A stretch of 64,000 nt of DNA. Source: Bin80 sp965219915. GTDB taxonomy: Bacteria; Bacteroidota; Rhodothermia; Rhodothermales; Bin80. Every line of letters begins with the position of its first letter. Position 1 is the first letter of the stretch. The stretch spans positions 1 through 64,000 of the forward strand of contig OZ244794.1 in NCBI GenBank assembly GCA_965219915.1, given 5' to 3'. Both the position numbers and the translations under genes were made by a program. Positions 38,712 through 47,943 of this stretch are shown one piece after another. The notes beneath the pieces are model-generated. The model saw nothing but the letters and a program-made list of their open reading frames with translations, had not been told where the DNA came from and did not search any database.

Positions 38712-39494
38712 ATGAATGTTGAGAAACCAATTGCGCTGGACTCTGGGAAAAGTGGGAGAGACTACAGTGAAACCACCTATCTAGATTCCTTAGAGCGGCA
38801 AGCGGAATGGTTGCGTAGAGGTGCCGGGCAAAAGGCGGACTCAGTAGAACAACTTCTCCGCCGGAATAGGATAAAGCCCGAGTCTGTTTTGGAACTCGGT
38901 TGTGGTACTGGCGCCGTCATCGGAGAGTTGCAACGAAGAGGATTAGCCCAGCACTACTATGGGATTGATTATTCAGCAACGGCGATAACCTATCTGAAGA
39001 CCGCTTTCCCAAATATCCAATGCGCGGTAGCAGACGTGATGGAACCCGCCAATGTATTTGACGAAAACTCATTTGATGTTGTTATCTGTAGCCACATTAT
39101 TGAGCATCTTGAGGACCCTTCGTTGTTTTTGCAAGCCATCGGTCGACAGTTCCAATTTGATTACCTAGTAGCGGAAGTACCCTTGGAAGATCTGTTCTTC
39201 GGACGAGTTAAAGCTCTCTTGAAGGATCGCAGCAAAAACCCGGCAGGGCATGTGCAGTTTTTTACGCGCCGCAGCTTTCTTGCACTTTTCACGGCCATAC
39301 AGAACACAATTGTTGATGAGCGAGTCTATGCGCCGTGCTTCGACAAGGAAACACTGCAGTTTGCGTACGGCGAAAAGGGTCCCTTGCGCTACTTCGGCAA
39401 AGTACTGACGGAGTATTATTTGCCGACACATACATCTCGCCTGTGGACTAGGTGGTATCATGCCCACTACGCGGTGCTTTGCCAAAATCATTAG
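38712..39494 (+). CDS. Class I SAM-dependent methyltransferase
   Basis: A 260-residue Rossmann-fold methyltransferase. Motif I is VLELGCGTGAVIGEL near residue 58, the acidic end of strand 2 is YYGIDYSATAI, and motif IV/post-I is DVVICSHIIEHLEDPS near residue 120. The N-terminal segment SLERQAEWLRRGAGQKADSV is typical of methyltransferases acting on small molecules or cell-surface sugars. The substrate is unknown. The ATG at 38712 is chosen; a GTG six bases earlier is possible. It directly follows aroB and is probably in its operon. Confidence 0.85.
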   Translation: MNVEKPIALDSGKSGRDYSETTYLDSLERQAEWLRRGAGQKADSVEQLLRRNRIKPESVLELGCGTGAVIGELQRRGLAQHYYGIDYSATAITYLKTAFPNIQCAVADVMEPANVFDENSFDVVICSHIIEHLEDPSLFLQAIGRQFQFDYLVAEVPLEDLFFGRVKALLKDRSKNPAGHVQFFTRRSFLALFTAIQNTIVDERVYAPCFDKETLQFAYGEKGPLRYFGKVLTEYYLPTHTSRLWTRWYHAHYAVLCQNH

Positions 39495-39661
39495 GGCGGA
39501 ACGGCGCGGCGCCACGAAGCCGCCGGAGTACTATGCGGCGGGTCTCCTAATCGAATGCTATTATTCCGGATTCGGAATTGAGATCTGTGCGGGGTCGTGA
39601 AGGCTTTCCGTGAATATGCCTGACAAACATACAACCAGTAATCCAGTCACCTGAAACCCCT

Positions 39662-40651
39662 CTATTGTTCCGCACTGAACAGATTTAGAATCTCGGCGAC
39701 GGATATATTGCCTACCATTTGACTAAGTCTGGCATCGTGTATCGGAGCAATTGCCTCATTGAAGCGTCGCTTTTCGCCTTCTGAAAGATCAATGAAATGG
39801 ACGCCAGCTTCCCTCGCCATCCGAAGGCCATCAGCACCAGAGCGATCGAAGGCCTCTGCCCCGGCCATCGAGAACGAGTGGTCAGCTACCTCATCTATCC
39901 ACCTTTGCTCTTCCAGGGAAAGTGCCTCGTACACTTCCTGATTCATTAGCAGAGCAAATGGAAGTCCAGACAAAGGAAGCCAGGTTGTCAAGTAATTAGT
40001 CGGCTCATGAAGTTGAAATGCTTCAATCCCCGAAGGTGAGACGGCCACGCCGTCAATAACACCTGTTGTCAGACTCTGGTGGAGGACCGTACCGGACTGC
40101 ATGATGGCGCTAGCACCGAGGGCTTCAATGAATGGGATGGCGCTCCGGGTTGAGACCCTGATCTTGAGTCCATGCATGTCCTCCAGCGCCCGAACTGGTT
40201 TGTCCCGAGTGAGGAGTATTGGCGCATCATTGGACCAAAGTCCCAAAACCTTCGCTTCGTATTCCTCTTCGAGAACCAACCGGGCACGCTGCAAGGCCTC
40301 AGTGCATTCAATTGCGGTCTTGCAGACGCCCGGAAAACTGATGAGATCGGTTTTTGGAAAGAGATCAGCAGTATAGGCGGGGACGACCAGGGCAATATCG
40401 GATACGCCGCTGAGCAGAATTGAGTACTGCGCTGGTGCCGACGAGTTCAAGGCCCCGGCGGGATACTGCCGGACAGTCAATTTTCCGTCCGAAAGCCTCT
40501 CCAGTTGGTGCGACAGCGGCGTGAACATGCCATCGTTTAATACGTGACCTGTCGACAAAAAATGCGCCAGTGATAATTCTCTGGTCTCAGATTTTTTTCC
40601 ACATCCTACTGCAAACGCCAGAACAAACACCAGAATAACCCCGTGCTTCAT
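39662..40651 (-). CDS. dctP: TRAP transporter substrate-binding protein (DctP family)
   Basis: The extracytoplasmic receptor of a TRAP transporter. From the ATG at 40651 the product has 329 residues and begins with a lipoprotein signal (VILVFVLAFAVGC, Cys about 17). The DctP fold is recognised by LERLSDGKLTVRQYPAGAL near residue 50 and by GLKIRVSTRSAIPFIEALGA near residue 160, where the conserved Arg binds the substrate carboxylate. A longer frame to 40702 would add 17 non-signal residues. It is the last gene of the four-gene transporter operon, 19 bases after the NCS2 gene. Confidence 0.92.
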   Translation of the reverse strand: MKHGVILVFVLAFAVGCGKKSETRELSLAHFLSTGHVLNDGMFTPLSHQLERLSDGKLTVRQYPAGALNSSAPAQYSILLSGVSDIALVVPAYTADLFPKTDLISFPGVCKTAIECTEALQRARLVLEEEYEAKVLGLWSNDAPILLTRDKPVRALEDMHGLKIRVSTRSAIPFIEALGASAIMQSGTVLHQSLTTGVIDGVAVSPSGIEAFQLHEPTNYLTTWLPLSGLPFALLMNQEVYEALSLEEQRWIDEVADHSFSMAGAEAFDRSGADGLRMAREAGVHFIDLSEGEKRRFNEAIAPIHDARLSQMVGNISVAEILNLFSAEQ

Positions 40652-40670
40652 ACCTGTTACCGTAGTGTCG

Positions 40671-42443
40671 TTATGGGCTATCAGAGGACGTAGCAGAAAC
40701 ATGCAGTGTCAATATATCCATGTCATGAAACTGTTGATGTCTGACCGAAGTGGCCAAGTGTCTCAAGAGACGGAGGGAGACATCGTGCTCTATTTGAGTT
40801 ACCTCAACACGATCATCAATCCACTCCAACTGATCCTGAAGATTTAGTTCGTCATTGCTCGCCGCACCAACCCTGAATTCCAGGATGGCATGGTTATCCT
40901 TCTTGCTTGCTGTCAGACGTAGTTCTTGCCTCTCATCGCCGCGAGTTGCGTCTGACCCGTCCAATTCCCCCCTTGACTGCAAAAGCGTAAGCAATGCCTC
41001 TTCTGTTGCGGCTTCCATTCGCTCCAGTATTGAGTTCAATCCTCTACTAGCTGCGAACTTCCTAAGAAATTCTTGGATTCGCGGCAGGTCAGCCATATCA
41101 AGCTTGCCTCGGATTCGACTCTTCCGCCTTGCGGTCAGTGCGGTGAGTAGAAATGCCACGAGCCCTCCAGTAGTCAAACCATTACTCAAGAGTCCGCCTG
41201 CTAAGTCCGAGATATAGCCGGAAAAAACCAAATCGAATTCAGATGCGATACCAACCCAAAACGACACGCCCGCGATTAAACCATTACGCGGGCTTACGTC
41301 CATACTTCTTACGACTTCACGCAATCCAACCGCAAACAGGCTGGCCATGACCACCGTGATTGCAGCAGCAACAACCGATGCGGGAATTGCCAGGATGATA
41401 GCAAGTGCCTTGGGCAAGAAGGCCAGAGTCAAAAGGACCAATCCAGCGGCAAAAGCGGTACTTCGTGCTGCGACTCCAGTAATTTCGACAGCTGCCACGG
41501 CCCCAGCATGAGGTGTATTGGGCATCGTTCCCGCGAGGCCTGCAAACAGATTCCCGACCCCTTCCGCGGTTACTGCTCTTTGTACCGCTCGGTAATTCAC
41601 CGCTTGGGTACGGCGCGTCGCTACACGCTGAGCGGAGACCACAAGGGCAATTGACTTGGTTGAACCGACCAATGCCACAAAGAGAAAAGCGGGCAGTAGG
41701 GCCCAAAAGGAGGCATCAAAATGAAGGTTCAATCCAGGGGGAGATTCCGAGGGGATGCCAATCCAGCCAGCGTCGGCCACGCGTCCGACATCGTAGATCC
41801 CAAAGTATGCACTAACCAGAGAACCGATAACGATACCGGCGGCAGGTGCCCACAGTCGCAAGATCCCACGCCCCCTGAGCACCATTATCAAGATGACGCA
41901 GATTGTGATGCCTGCACTCAGTGGCCCCATGTATGCAGGGGTTCCTGTTGGCACCTCGTTTAGCATATCAAAGAGAACCGGCATCACGGTGACGGGGAGG
42001 AGCATAATCATGGTTCCCGTGATGACAGGAGTGAGAATTCTACGCAATAGCGAGAGACGCATAGAAAGCACTACTTGGGCGAGGGCCGTGATGACCACCA
42101 GTGTAGCGAGCAGCCCCGCTCCGCCCCGTAGCAAAGCCTCCGCGCAAACGGCAATAAAGATTGCCGAACTCACATGGGTCAAAGCATATCCCGAACCGAT
42201 CCGACCCACCCGCATGCTCTGCAGGATCGCGGAAATTCCACACGCCAAAACCGAGGCAAACACCGCCCACGAGATGAGTTCGTCTGCATCTCCTGCTCGA
42301 AACACAATCGTTGGTAGCAGCACCACCCCGTTTATGGCCAGGGCAGCCAGCTGTATGCCTAGACCCAACGCGAGTGTCTTGGGAATCGGGTCGTCAGGTT
42401 CATAGTATAGCTTCCCCCCGGATCCAGGCTGCGAGTGCTTCAT
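40671..42443 (-). CDS. NCS2-type (xanthine/uracil permease-like) transporter with C-terminal HATPase-like domain
   Basis: A 590-residue protein. Residues 1-450 form about 14 hydrophobic segments of the NCS2/SLC23 fold. The conserved membrane motifs GLAGTMPNTPHAGAVAAVEI near residue 310 and VGIASEFDLVF near residue 405 mark the nucleobase/ascorbate-transporter class. After a basic linker (RRKSRIRGK), residues about 460-590 are hydrophilic. They read like an anti-sigma or histidine-kinase ATPase domain: an E-box-like RMEAATEEALLTLL near residue 490 and a later helix HDVSLRLLRHLATSVRH. ATP binding is not proven, since the glycine-rich lid is unclear. The gene lies between dctM and dctP, so the fusion permease is likely expressed with the TRAP transporter. 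Confidence 0.8.
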   Translation of the reverse strand: MKHSQPGSGGKLYYEPDDPIPKTLALGLGIQLAALAINGVVLLPTIVFRAGDADELISWAVFASVLACGISAILQSMRVGRIGSGYALTHVSSAIFIAVCAEALLRGGAGLLATLVVITALAQVVLSMRLSLLRRILTPVITGTMIMLLPVTVMPVLFDMLNEVPTGTPAYMGPLSAGITICVILIMVLRGRGILRLWAPAAGIVIGSLVSAYFGIYDVGRVADAGWIGIPSESPPGLNLHFDASFWALLPAFLFVALVGSTKSIALVVSAQRVATRRTQAVNYRAVQRAVTAEGVGNLFAGLAGTMPNTPHAGAVAAVEITGVAARSTAFAAGLVLLTLAFLPKALAIILAIPASVVAAAITVVMASLFAVGLREVVRSMDVSPRNGLIAGVSFWVGIASEFDLVFSGYISDLAGGLLSNGLTTGGLVAFLLTALTARRKSRIRGKLDMADLPRIQEFLRKFAASRGLNSILERMEAATEEALLTLLQSRGELDGSDATRGDERQELRLTASKKDNHAILEFRVGAASNDELNLQDQLEWIDDRVEVTQIEHDVSLRLLRHLATSVRHQQFHDMDILTLHVSATSSDSP

Positions 42444-42484
42444 TCAGATTCCCCACATAGACAAGATTGACGCGTTCCTTACCT

Positions 42485-43792
42485 TCATCCGTACATGGCA
42501 TTCGGCAAAAAGGTCGCAAGACTGGGCATCAGTGCAATCAGGATCAACGCTATGCCCATCGCAAGCCAAAATGGAATAATACCGCGAAACATCGTGTGCA
42601 CTGGTACATCGGGGGCAACGCCCTTAACTACAAAGATATTCAACCCAACCGGAGGCGATATCAAACCCATTTCGAGGGTAATGACAATCATGATGCCAAA
42701 CCAGATCATATCAACTCCTAAGGACTCAAGAATCGGCTGAACTAAGGGTACGGTCAGTACGAGCATAGCAAAACCATCAAGAAAAGTGCCCAGTGCAACG
42801 AACATCAACAAAACAATTGCGGCTATCTGGGCACCCGAGAATCCCTGCTCTGCGACCCATTCAGATGCAACGAATGCGATTCCGGTAAATCCAAGGAACA
42901 CCTTAAATACGAACGCGCCTAACAAAACGAGGAAGGCGGTACCGCTCGCTTTGAGCGTTGTATGGACTGTTTCGGTCAGGGTCTTCCTATTCAATCTACG
43001 CCGCCCCAACGCAACGATCAGTGCAAGCAGCGCTCCTACTCCCGCCGCCTCAACCGCAGAAAAGATGCCGGCATAAATACCGCCGATAGTTACGATGACG
43101 ATGCCGAGAACCCACAATGCTCTCGCAGTAATTCTAAGGCTTTCCCGCCACGGAATCGACGCCCTGACCCGTGGAGCTTTGTGTGGATTCAGACGGACGA
43201 CAAGCCAGACTATAAAAACAAAGAGAAACGTGAGCAGTATTCCAGGTATCACCCCAGCCACAAACAGACGCCCAATACTTTCTTCGGTAATGATCCCATA
43301 AATGACGAGTCCTGCGGACGGTGGAATCAGTATGCCAAGTGTTCCCCCGGCAGCAATAGCACCGGTAGCTAACGAATCATCGTACTTGTACCGTTGCATC
43401 TCTGGAAGAGACACGCGCCCCATGGTCATAGCCGCCGCTAAGGACGACCCCGAAAGAGCCGAGAATCCGGCACATGCGACGATTGAAGCAGCTGCAAGAC
43501 TGCCTCGAATACGTCCAAACCATGTATGGGCAGCTCGGTAGATGTCCTGGCTCATCCCAGAAACGACGGCCAGATTCCCCATTAATATGAACAGCGGAAG
43601 TATCGTGAGGGGGTATCGGGAAGCGACCGCGAATATTTCTCCAGCTACGACCGGTACTGCGGCAGTAGGGCGAATCAGGACGATTCCGGCAGCTCCCACT
43701 ATTAGCATCGCCAGCCCTGCGGGCATTCGAATGAAGAGTAAGACGAGCAAGGCGCCGAAAGCCACCAGAGTAATCCCTATGCTGTCAATCAT
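42485..43792 (-). CDS. dctM: TRAP transporter large membrane subunit (DctM family)
   Basis: The 435-residue proton/sodium-coupled subunit of a TRAP transporter, with about 12 transmembrane segments. The family block GTLGILIPPSAGLVIYGIITE near residue 150 and GTFLDGFAMLVLTVPLVQPI near residue 340 are diagnostic. It begins inside the last four bases of dctQ (ATGA-type overlap), consistent with translational coupling. TRAP systems import small organic acids; the C4-dicarboxylate, sialic acid or other substrate cannot be told here. Confidence 0.94.
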   Translation of the reverse strand: MIDSIGITLVAFGALLVLLFIRMPAGLAMLIVGAAGIVLIRPTAAVPVVAGEIFAVASRYPLTILPLFILMGNLAVVSGMSQDIYRAAHTWFGRIRGSLAAASIVACAGFSALSGSSLAAAMTMGRVSLPEMQRYKYDDSLATGAIAAGGTLGILIPPSAGLVIYGIITEESIGRLFVAGVIPGILLTFLFVFIVWLVVRLNPHKAPRVRASIPWRESLRITARALWVLGIVIVTIGGIYAGIFSAVEAAGVGALLALIVALGRRRLNRKTLTETVHTTLKASGTAFLVLLGAFVFKVFLGFTGIAFVASEWVAEQGFSGAQIAAIVLLMFVALGTFLDGFAMLVLTVPLVQPILESLGVDMIWFGIMIVITLEMGLISPPVGLNIFVVKGVAPDVPVHTMFRGIIPFWLAMGIALILIALMPSLATFLPNAMYG

Positions 43793-44328
43793 TCGGGCGG
43801 CTCATTTGGATCCTCGGTATTCCACGAAGCGAGCCCAAGGGCTGCCTGGGATAAAAGCAATAATCCGTAGACAGCAAGCGATGCTCCTAAAATAAAATAG
43901 AATGGTGGATGAGGGATTGAAACGCTGCTGGTAACAGCACCACAGGAAAGGCCGCAACTACCATGAACAAAAAGGGCAAACACAGCCATTGCTGTCACTC
44001 CGACGCCAAGTAGTCGTGCGATCACATCAGTGATTCTGGTTATTGGCCGGCCCCAAATGCGCGCGATCAAATTCATGCAAACGTGAGTCCCCTCCCCTGC
44101 ACCATAAGCAATCGCCGCTGACACTACGACCGTAAGCGACATCGTAGAGAGATCCTCAGCCCAGATGAGCGAATCATTGAGCACGTAGCGCCAGAAGACC
44201 TCCGCCACTGTGACTCCCAAAAGCACCGTGAGCGCGATACCACCTACTACCCCGAACCCCACAATCGGAACCCGGCAATACCTTTCCACTCGCATAATGC
44301 GGGAAATGTGGCTTTCGAAAATTTTCAT
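43789..44328 (-). CDS. dctQ: TRAP transporter small membrane subunit (DctQ family)
   Basis: A 179-residue protein with four transmembrane helices. The DctQ pattern is present: EVFWRYVLNDSLIWAEDLST near residue 45 and SAAIAYGAGEGTHVCMNLI near residue 70, with an Arg-Ile-Trp-Gly-Arg loop. It is the first gene of the operon dctQ-dctM-NCS2-dctP. A 675-base gap upstream separates it from the divergent TonB receptor. Confidence 0.9.
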   Translation of the reverse strand: MKIFESHISRIMRVERYCRVPIVGFGVVGGIALTVLLGVTVAEVFWRYVLNDSLIWAEDLSTMSLTVVVSAAIAYGAGEGTHVCMNLIARIWGRPITRITDVIARLLGVGVTAMAVFALFVHGSCGLSCGAVTSSVSIPHPPFYFILGASLAVYGLLLLSQAALGLASWNTEDPNEPPE

Positions 44329-45003
44329 GTTTATTGTCGTAACGGTTCAGCTAACATCCTCGTCTCAAGAACCAGATACCGCTGCAACCCAGGCCGAAAA
44401 ACTGACCACAACTCAGGGTGCGGGTCGTCAACCCGCGATCTTGATGCACTTTTGATTGCCACAATTACCACCAGTTATAGTGGCCCGAGCCAAGAAAACA
44501 AGTGACAAATCACGAAGACTTTCGTCCGTCACGTAAATCCAACTCTGACTTGCATCCCAGTTTGACTGTATAAGGATGTCAACCAGCGCCGAACTACTTC
44601 AGTGACTACACGCTCAGGTGACTGCTCCGCGCCCGGAAAGACAAGGCTTCCTGTTTATCCCATGAAATTCATTTCGATATGCTTGACACCCTTCGTCCGG
44701 TCTATCCACATTTGTATGCGTAATTAATTTTGGGTGAATCCAAGTTAATAATAATTCATCTCAAGTGGCTTTAGAGATTCGGTGATGCGGTACCCTGGGA
44801 TATTGAATGACCATCGTAAGAAGGTGTCTTGGTGCCATCTGGGCTGGATTCCAATGCAAGTTTATTGTTCACTGTCGGGATCTTTATCCGCAATGTTCGT
44901 AGCAGAACACTTTCGTCAAACTGCTTTTCAATTAAAGAAGGACAAGCGCAGAACTTTCATCTCCTGTATTTGTCCCAATAGAAGGACAAATTAACAGAAT
45001 ACT
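44329..45003. other. Divergent promoter region of TRAP operon and TonB receptor
   Basis: A 675-base non-coding gap. The right half (about 44690-44770) is AT-rich. A 70-codon plus frame at 44782-44994 ends nine bases before the TonB receptor and has no motif; it is not called. The gap is long enough for regulatory sites for both directions, but no palindrome of clear quality was seen. Confidence 0.4.
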
Positions 45004-47616
45004 ATGGGGATTAACAGACTAAGCATCCTTGTACTGATCTTGCTTCTGCCAACAAGTCTCGCTTCGGCACAGTCGGTCATTTCAGGGCGCGTCTCCAACG
45101 AATTTGGGGAAGCATTGCGTAGTGCCAATATTTTAATTGAATCGCTATCGATTGGTACATCCACGGATTTTGAGGGAAACTACAGCCTCGAGGTTCCATC
45201 AACTCACTTGGGACAAACACTGCAACTGACGGCCCGATTTGTCGGCTATGTGACTCAAACCCGCGAAATCGTTGTGGAGGAAGGAGTGATCACAGAAGAC
45301 TTTGTACTTACAGCCGATCTTCTTCAGCTTGACGATCTGGTGGTCATGTCTAGAAACAGGGAAGAGTTACTCCAGGATGTTCCGCTGGCGGTTTCGGCTT
45401 TCTCAGGTAGAAATTTAGAATCGCGGCAGATCGAATCGACAGACCGCCTCGGACAGATTATACCCAATGTTACCTTCAATCATTCTGGCTCTTTGGCGGG
45501 AACGAAATCTGCGGCACAGGTCTATATTCGCGGTGTAGGGCAGCGCGACTACCTGCCGGTAACAGATCCGGGAGTTGCAATTTATGTTGACGGCATATAC
45601 ATGCCTCGCACCGTAGGAGCAGTACTGGACCTTGTTAATCTGGAGCGTATTGAGGTATTGCGGGGCCCGCAGGGGACTCTTTTCGGGCGCAATGCTGTGG
45701 GTGGTGCTATATCCATACACTCCAGAAGACCTGATGCAGAAGCTCAAAAAAGCATCCGAGCACAGTTTGGTGACGACCGTTTGATCCATCTGACCGCGTC
45801 GGCAAACGGTGCACTGAAAGATGGACTATTTGGAGATGTTACGCTTGCCCTTAGAAATCGAGAAGGATACGTGACGCGTGTCCACGATGGGCTTGATATG
45901 GGAAACGATAACTTAATTGCAGCCCGTAGCTCGATCGTTTGGCATGCATCAAACACCTTGGAGGTCTTCGCTACCGGCGACTATTCTCGCAGGCGAGAGA
46001 ATGGAGCACCGACCGTCAACGGCGGCCTGAATGATAAGCAAGCGTTTGCTACGTTTGGCAATGCCGTGTTGCCAAGTTGCACCGCAATCAGGATCAATCC
46101 CAACTTCCCCGAGAGCGGCCCGCCATCTTTTCCTCCGCCTGGAAATGGTGCAAATGGTGCTGAGGGCTGCTATGGGCCCGACAGCTTTGCCGGAGAGTAT
46201 ATCTCGGAAGGTACTTTCCCTGTTTTTGCCAACGTTGATGCTTGGGGGGCTAGTGCTCGGATCTCTTGGTTGATTGGCAACCAAATTACGGTTCTGTCTC
46301 TAACCGGCTACAGGGGGTTAGACATGGTGATTTCCCGCGATGCCGACAACACGCCGGCCAATGTCTTGCAAAACGAGAATGTAGTCGAGTCCAGTCAGCT
46401 AAGCCAGGAATTAAGATTTAGTGGTATTGGCCTTAGCAATCGTATGTACTGGCAAACCGGTCTTTATTTCGCCAACGAGTTAGGGTTTTCGCGAACCTCA
46501 CTGGTGATTCCGACCGGATCCTTTGACAGTAACTGGGATCTAGGCTACACTTCAATAGCCGGGTTTGCTCAGGCCACAACCAACGTGATCGGAGGGCTCT
46601 CTTTGACAGCCGGTGCACGCTACACCAGAGACCACAAGTCCGTGACACCGGATGTCTTCGCATTGGGCGATGCATCTCAAGGCAGGCGGAGTATCCATGA
46701 ACCTACATGGCCCTTGGCTAAGGGAACCTATCGTCCGATCACCGGGCCAATGAACCCTGGAGATCGCATGCTCCCTAACAGGAAGTTTAACAGAGAATTC
46801 GATGCGCTGACCGTTATGACTAACCTCGCATATGAATTTAGCGATAACATGATGACCTATGTCAGCTTCACTGAGGGATTTAAGAGCGGCGGCTTTGATG
46901 CCCGAGTCCCGACTCCCCCACCTGGCTTTGAGGCTAATTCACCGGATGCCGCTCCGACCGACTATGAGCCTGAAACGCTTGCCAGTTATGAAATCGGTCT
47001 TAAGTCAAATACGAGCGATGGTCGTCTCAAACTGAACTTGACCCTTTTCCGTGCTGAATACGAGGACGTACAGGTCATAATCCGTCAGTCAATCAACCCC
47101 ATCACGGTTAACGGAGGATCGGCCAATCTGCAGGGTATAGAATTGGAAGGAGCATGGGTACCTGTTGACGAGTGGAATCTCGTGGCTAATCTGGGGTTTC
47201 TGGATGCGGAATACGATGAACTGAGCACGGACGTTCTTGAAAGCAACACCCCAGTTCTACCAGGCTTCAGGCTACCAAAAACCCCACGCTCTAATCATTC
47301 GCTTGAAATTGGAAGAAAGTTTGATATTCGAAGTGTGACCGTTATCCCAAAGATCCATTGGACATATATGGCATCGCAATACCACGACGCAGTGAATACT
47401 CCCCAACTATTTCAGGAAGGATATCATCTGCTTAACGCTTCAATCAGTTTTGCAACTGCAGATGACAAATGGGAGATAATGACCGCATTCCGAAATCTAA
47501 CGGACGAGCGCTACCTATTGACGGGAACCTCCGCCTGGGGCACGGCAGCGGCTTATATTGAACACGTATACGGAAGGCCGTTTGAATGGTCCGTATCAGC
47601 GAAGAGACGTTGGTAA
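45004..47616 (+). CDS. TonB-dependent outer-membrane receptor
   Basis: An 870-residue receptor. A signal peptide ends at ASAQ (about residue 23). Residues about 25-110 form a carboxypeptidase-regulatory-like domain (ISGRVSNEFGEALRSANILI), which is typical of Bacteroidota-type receptors. The TonB plug spans about 120-235 (VPLAVSAFSGRNLESRQIE, then VDGIYMPRTVGAV and ERIEVLRGPQGTLFGRNAVG). The C-terminal 22-stranded barrel includes YVSFTEGFKSGGF and ends in aromatic-terminated WSVSAKRRW. Substrate is unknown; the iron-complex class of plug sequence suggests siderophores or other large ligands. The next gene originally downstream is the beta-propeller protein, now separated by an IS element. Confidence 0.95.
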   Translation: MGINRLSILVLILLLPTSLASAQSVISGRVSNEFGEALRSANILIESLSIGTSTDFEGNYSLEVPSTHLGQTLQLTARFVGYVTQTREIVVEEGVITEDFVLTADLLQLDDLVVMSRNREELLQDVPLAVSAFSGRNLESRQIESTDRLGQIIPNVTFNHSGSLAGTKSAAQVYIRGVGQRDYLPVTDPGVAIYVDGIYMPRTVGAVLDLVNLERIEVLRGPQGTLFGRNAVGGAISIHSRRPDAEAQKSIRAQFGDDRLIHLTASANGALKDGLFGDVTLALRNREGYVTRVHDGLDMGNDNLIAARSSIVWHASNTLEVFATGDYSRRRENGAPTVNGGLNDKQAFATFGNAVLPSCTAIRINPNFPESGPPSFPPPGNGANGAEGCYGPDSFAGEYISEGTFPVFANVDAWGASARISWLIGNQITVLSLTGYRGLDMVISRDADNTPANVLQNENVVESSQLSQELRFSGIGLSNRMYWQTGLYFANELGFSRTSLVIPTGSFDSNWDLGYTSIAGFAQATTNVIGGLSLTAGARYTRDHKSVTPDVFALGDASQGRRSIHEPTWPLAKGTYRPITGPMNPGDRMLPNRKFNREFDALTVMTNLAYEFSDNMMTYVSFTEGFKSGGFDARVPTPPPGFEANSPDAAPTDYEPETLASYEIGLKSNTSDGRLKLNLTLFRAEYEDVQVIIRQSINPITVNGGSANLQGIELEGAWVPVDEWNLVANLGFLDAEYDELSTDVLESNTPVLPGFRLPKTPRSNHSLEIGRKFDIRSVTVIPKIHWTYMASQYHDAVNTPQLFQEGYHLLNASISFATADDKWEIMTAFRNLTDERYLLTGTSAWGTAAAYIEHVYGRPFEWSVSAKRRW

Positions 47617-47619
47617 AAG

Positions 47620-47753
47620 AGTAGAGGCGTGTCAGCAATGACCAAGTCAGTTTGTAGGGTGGCCGAGCCGCTTCGCCGTAGCCATTCGATTTGGCAGATA
47701 TACAATGAAGTCTTTCACCAAGCCTGCCACAAGTACATCAGGTAGACATGAAT
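47620..47753. repeat. Left copy of 134-bp direct repeat (long target-site duplication)
   Basis: Identical by eye over all 134 bases to 49768-49901. It begins four bases after the TonB receptor stop and ends exactly where the left end of the IS begins. It holds the former 5' flank and first two codons (ATG AAT) of the beta-propeller gene. In this copy the frame then enters the IS and stops after 15 codons. One further G at its left edge also matches, so the boundary is uncertain by one base. Confidence 0.93.
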
Positions 47754-47943
47754 CCTGACTTCGACAGGTACGAGCTGACTCGGGGGTCGTGAAGGGGCAT
47801 TTTTGGCCATTTTCGGGTGATTTCGGGGCATTTTTGGGGTGTTTCGGGCCATTTTGGCCTTAATTTCCGGCATCCAGTTTTGTAGTGTTCAGTTTATTTT
47901 GGGACTTGTATAATTGAGCGGCGTGCCGTATATTACGGGTACC

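Noticed and set aside
44782..44994. 70-codon frame just before the TonB receptor
   Set aside because: Mixed basic and Cys-rich composition without pattern; more likely 5' leader DNA.
47914..47943. Upstream TTG start for the transposase
   Set aside because: The TTG overlaps a TATAAT-like -10 element and would add ten untypical residues; the ATG at 47944 gives the normal N-terminus.
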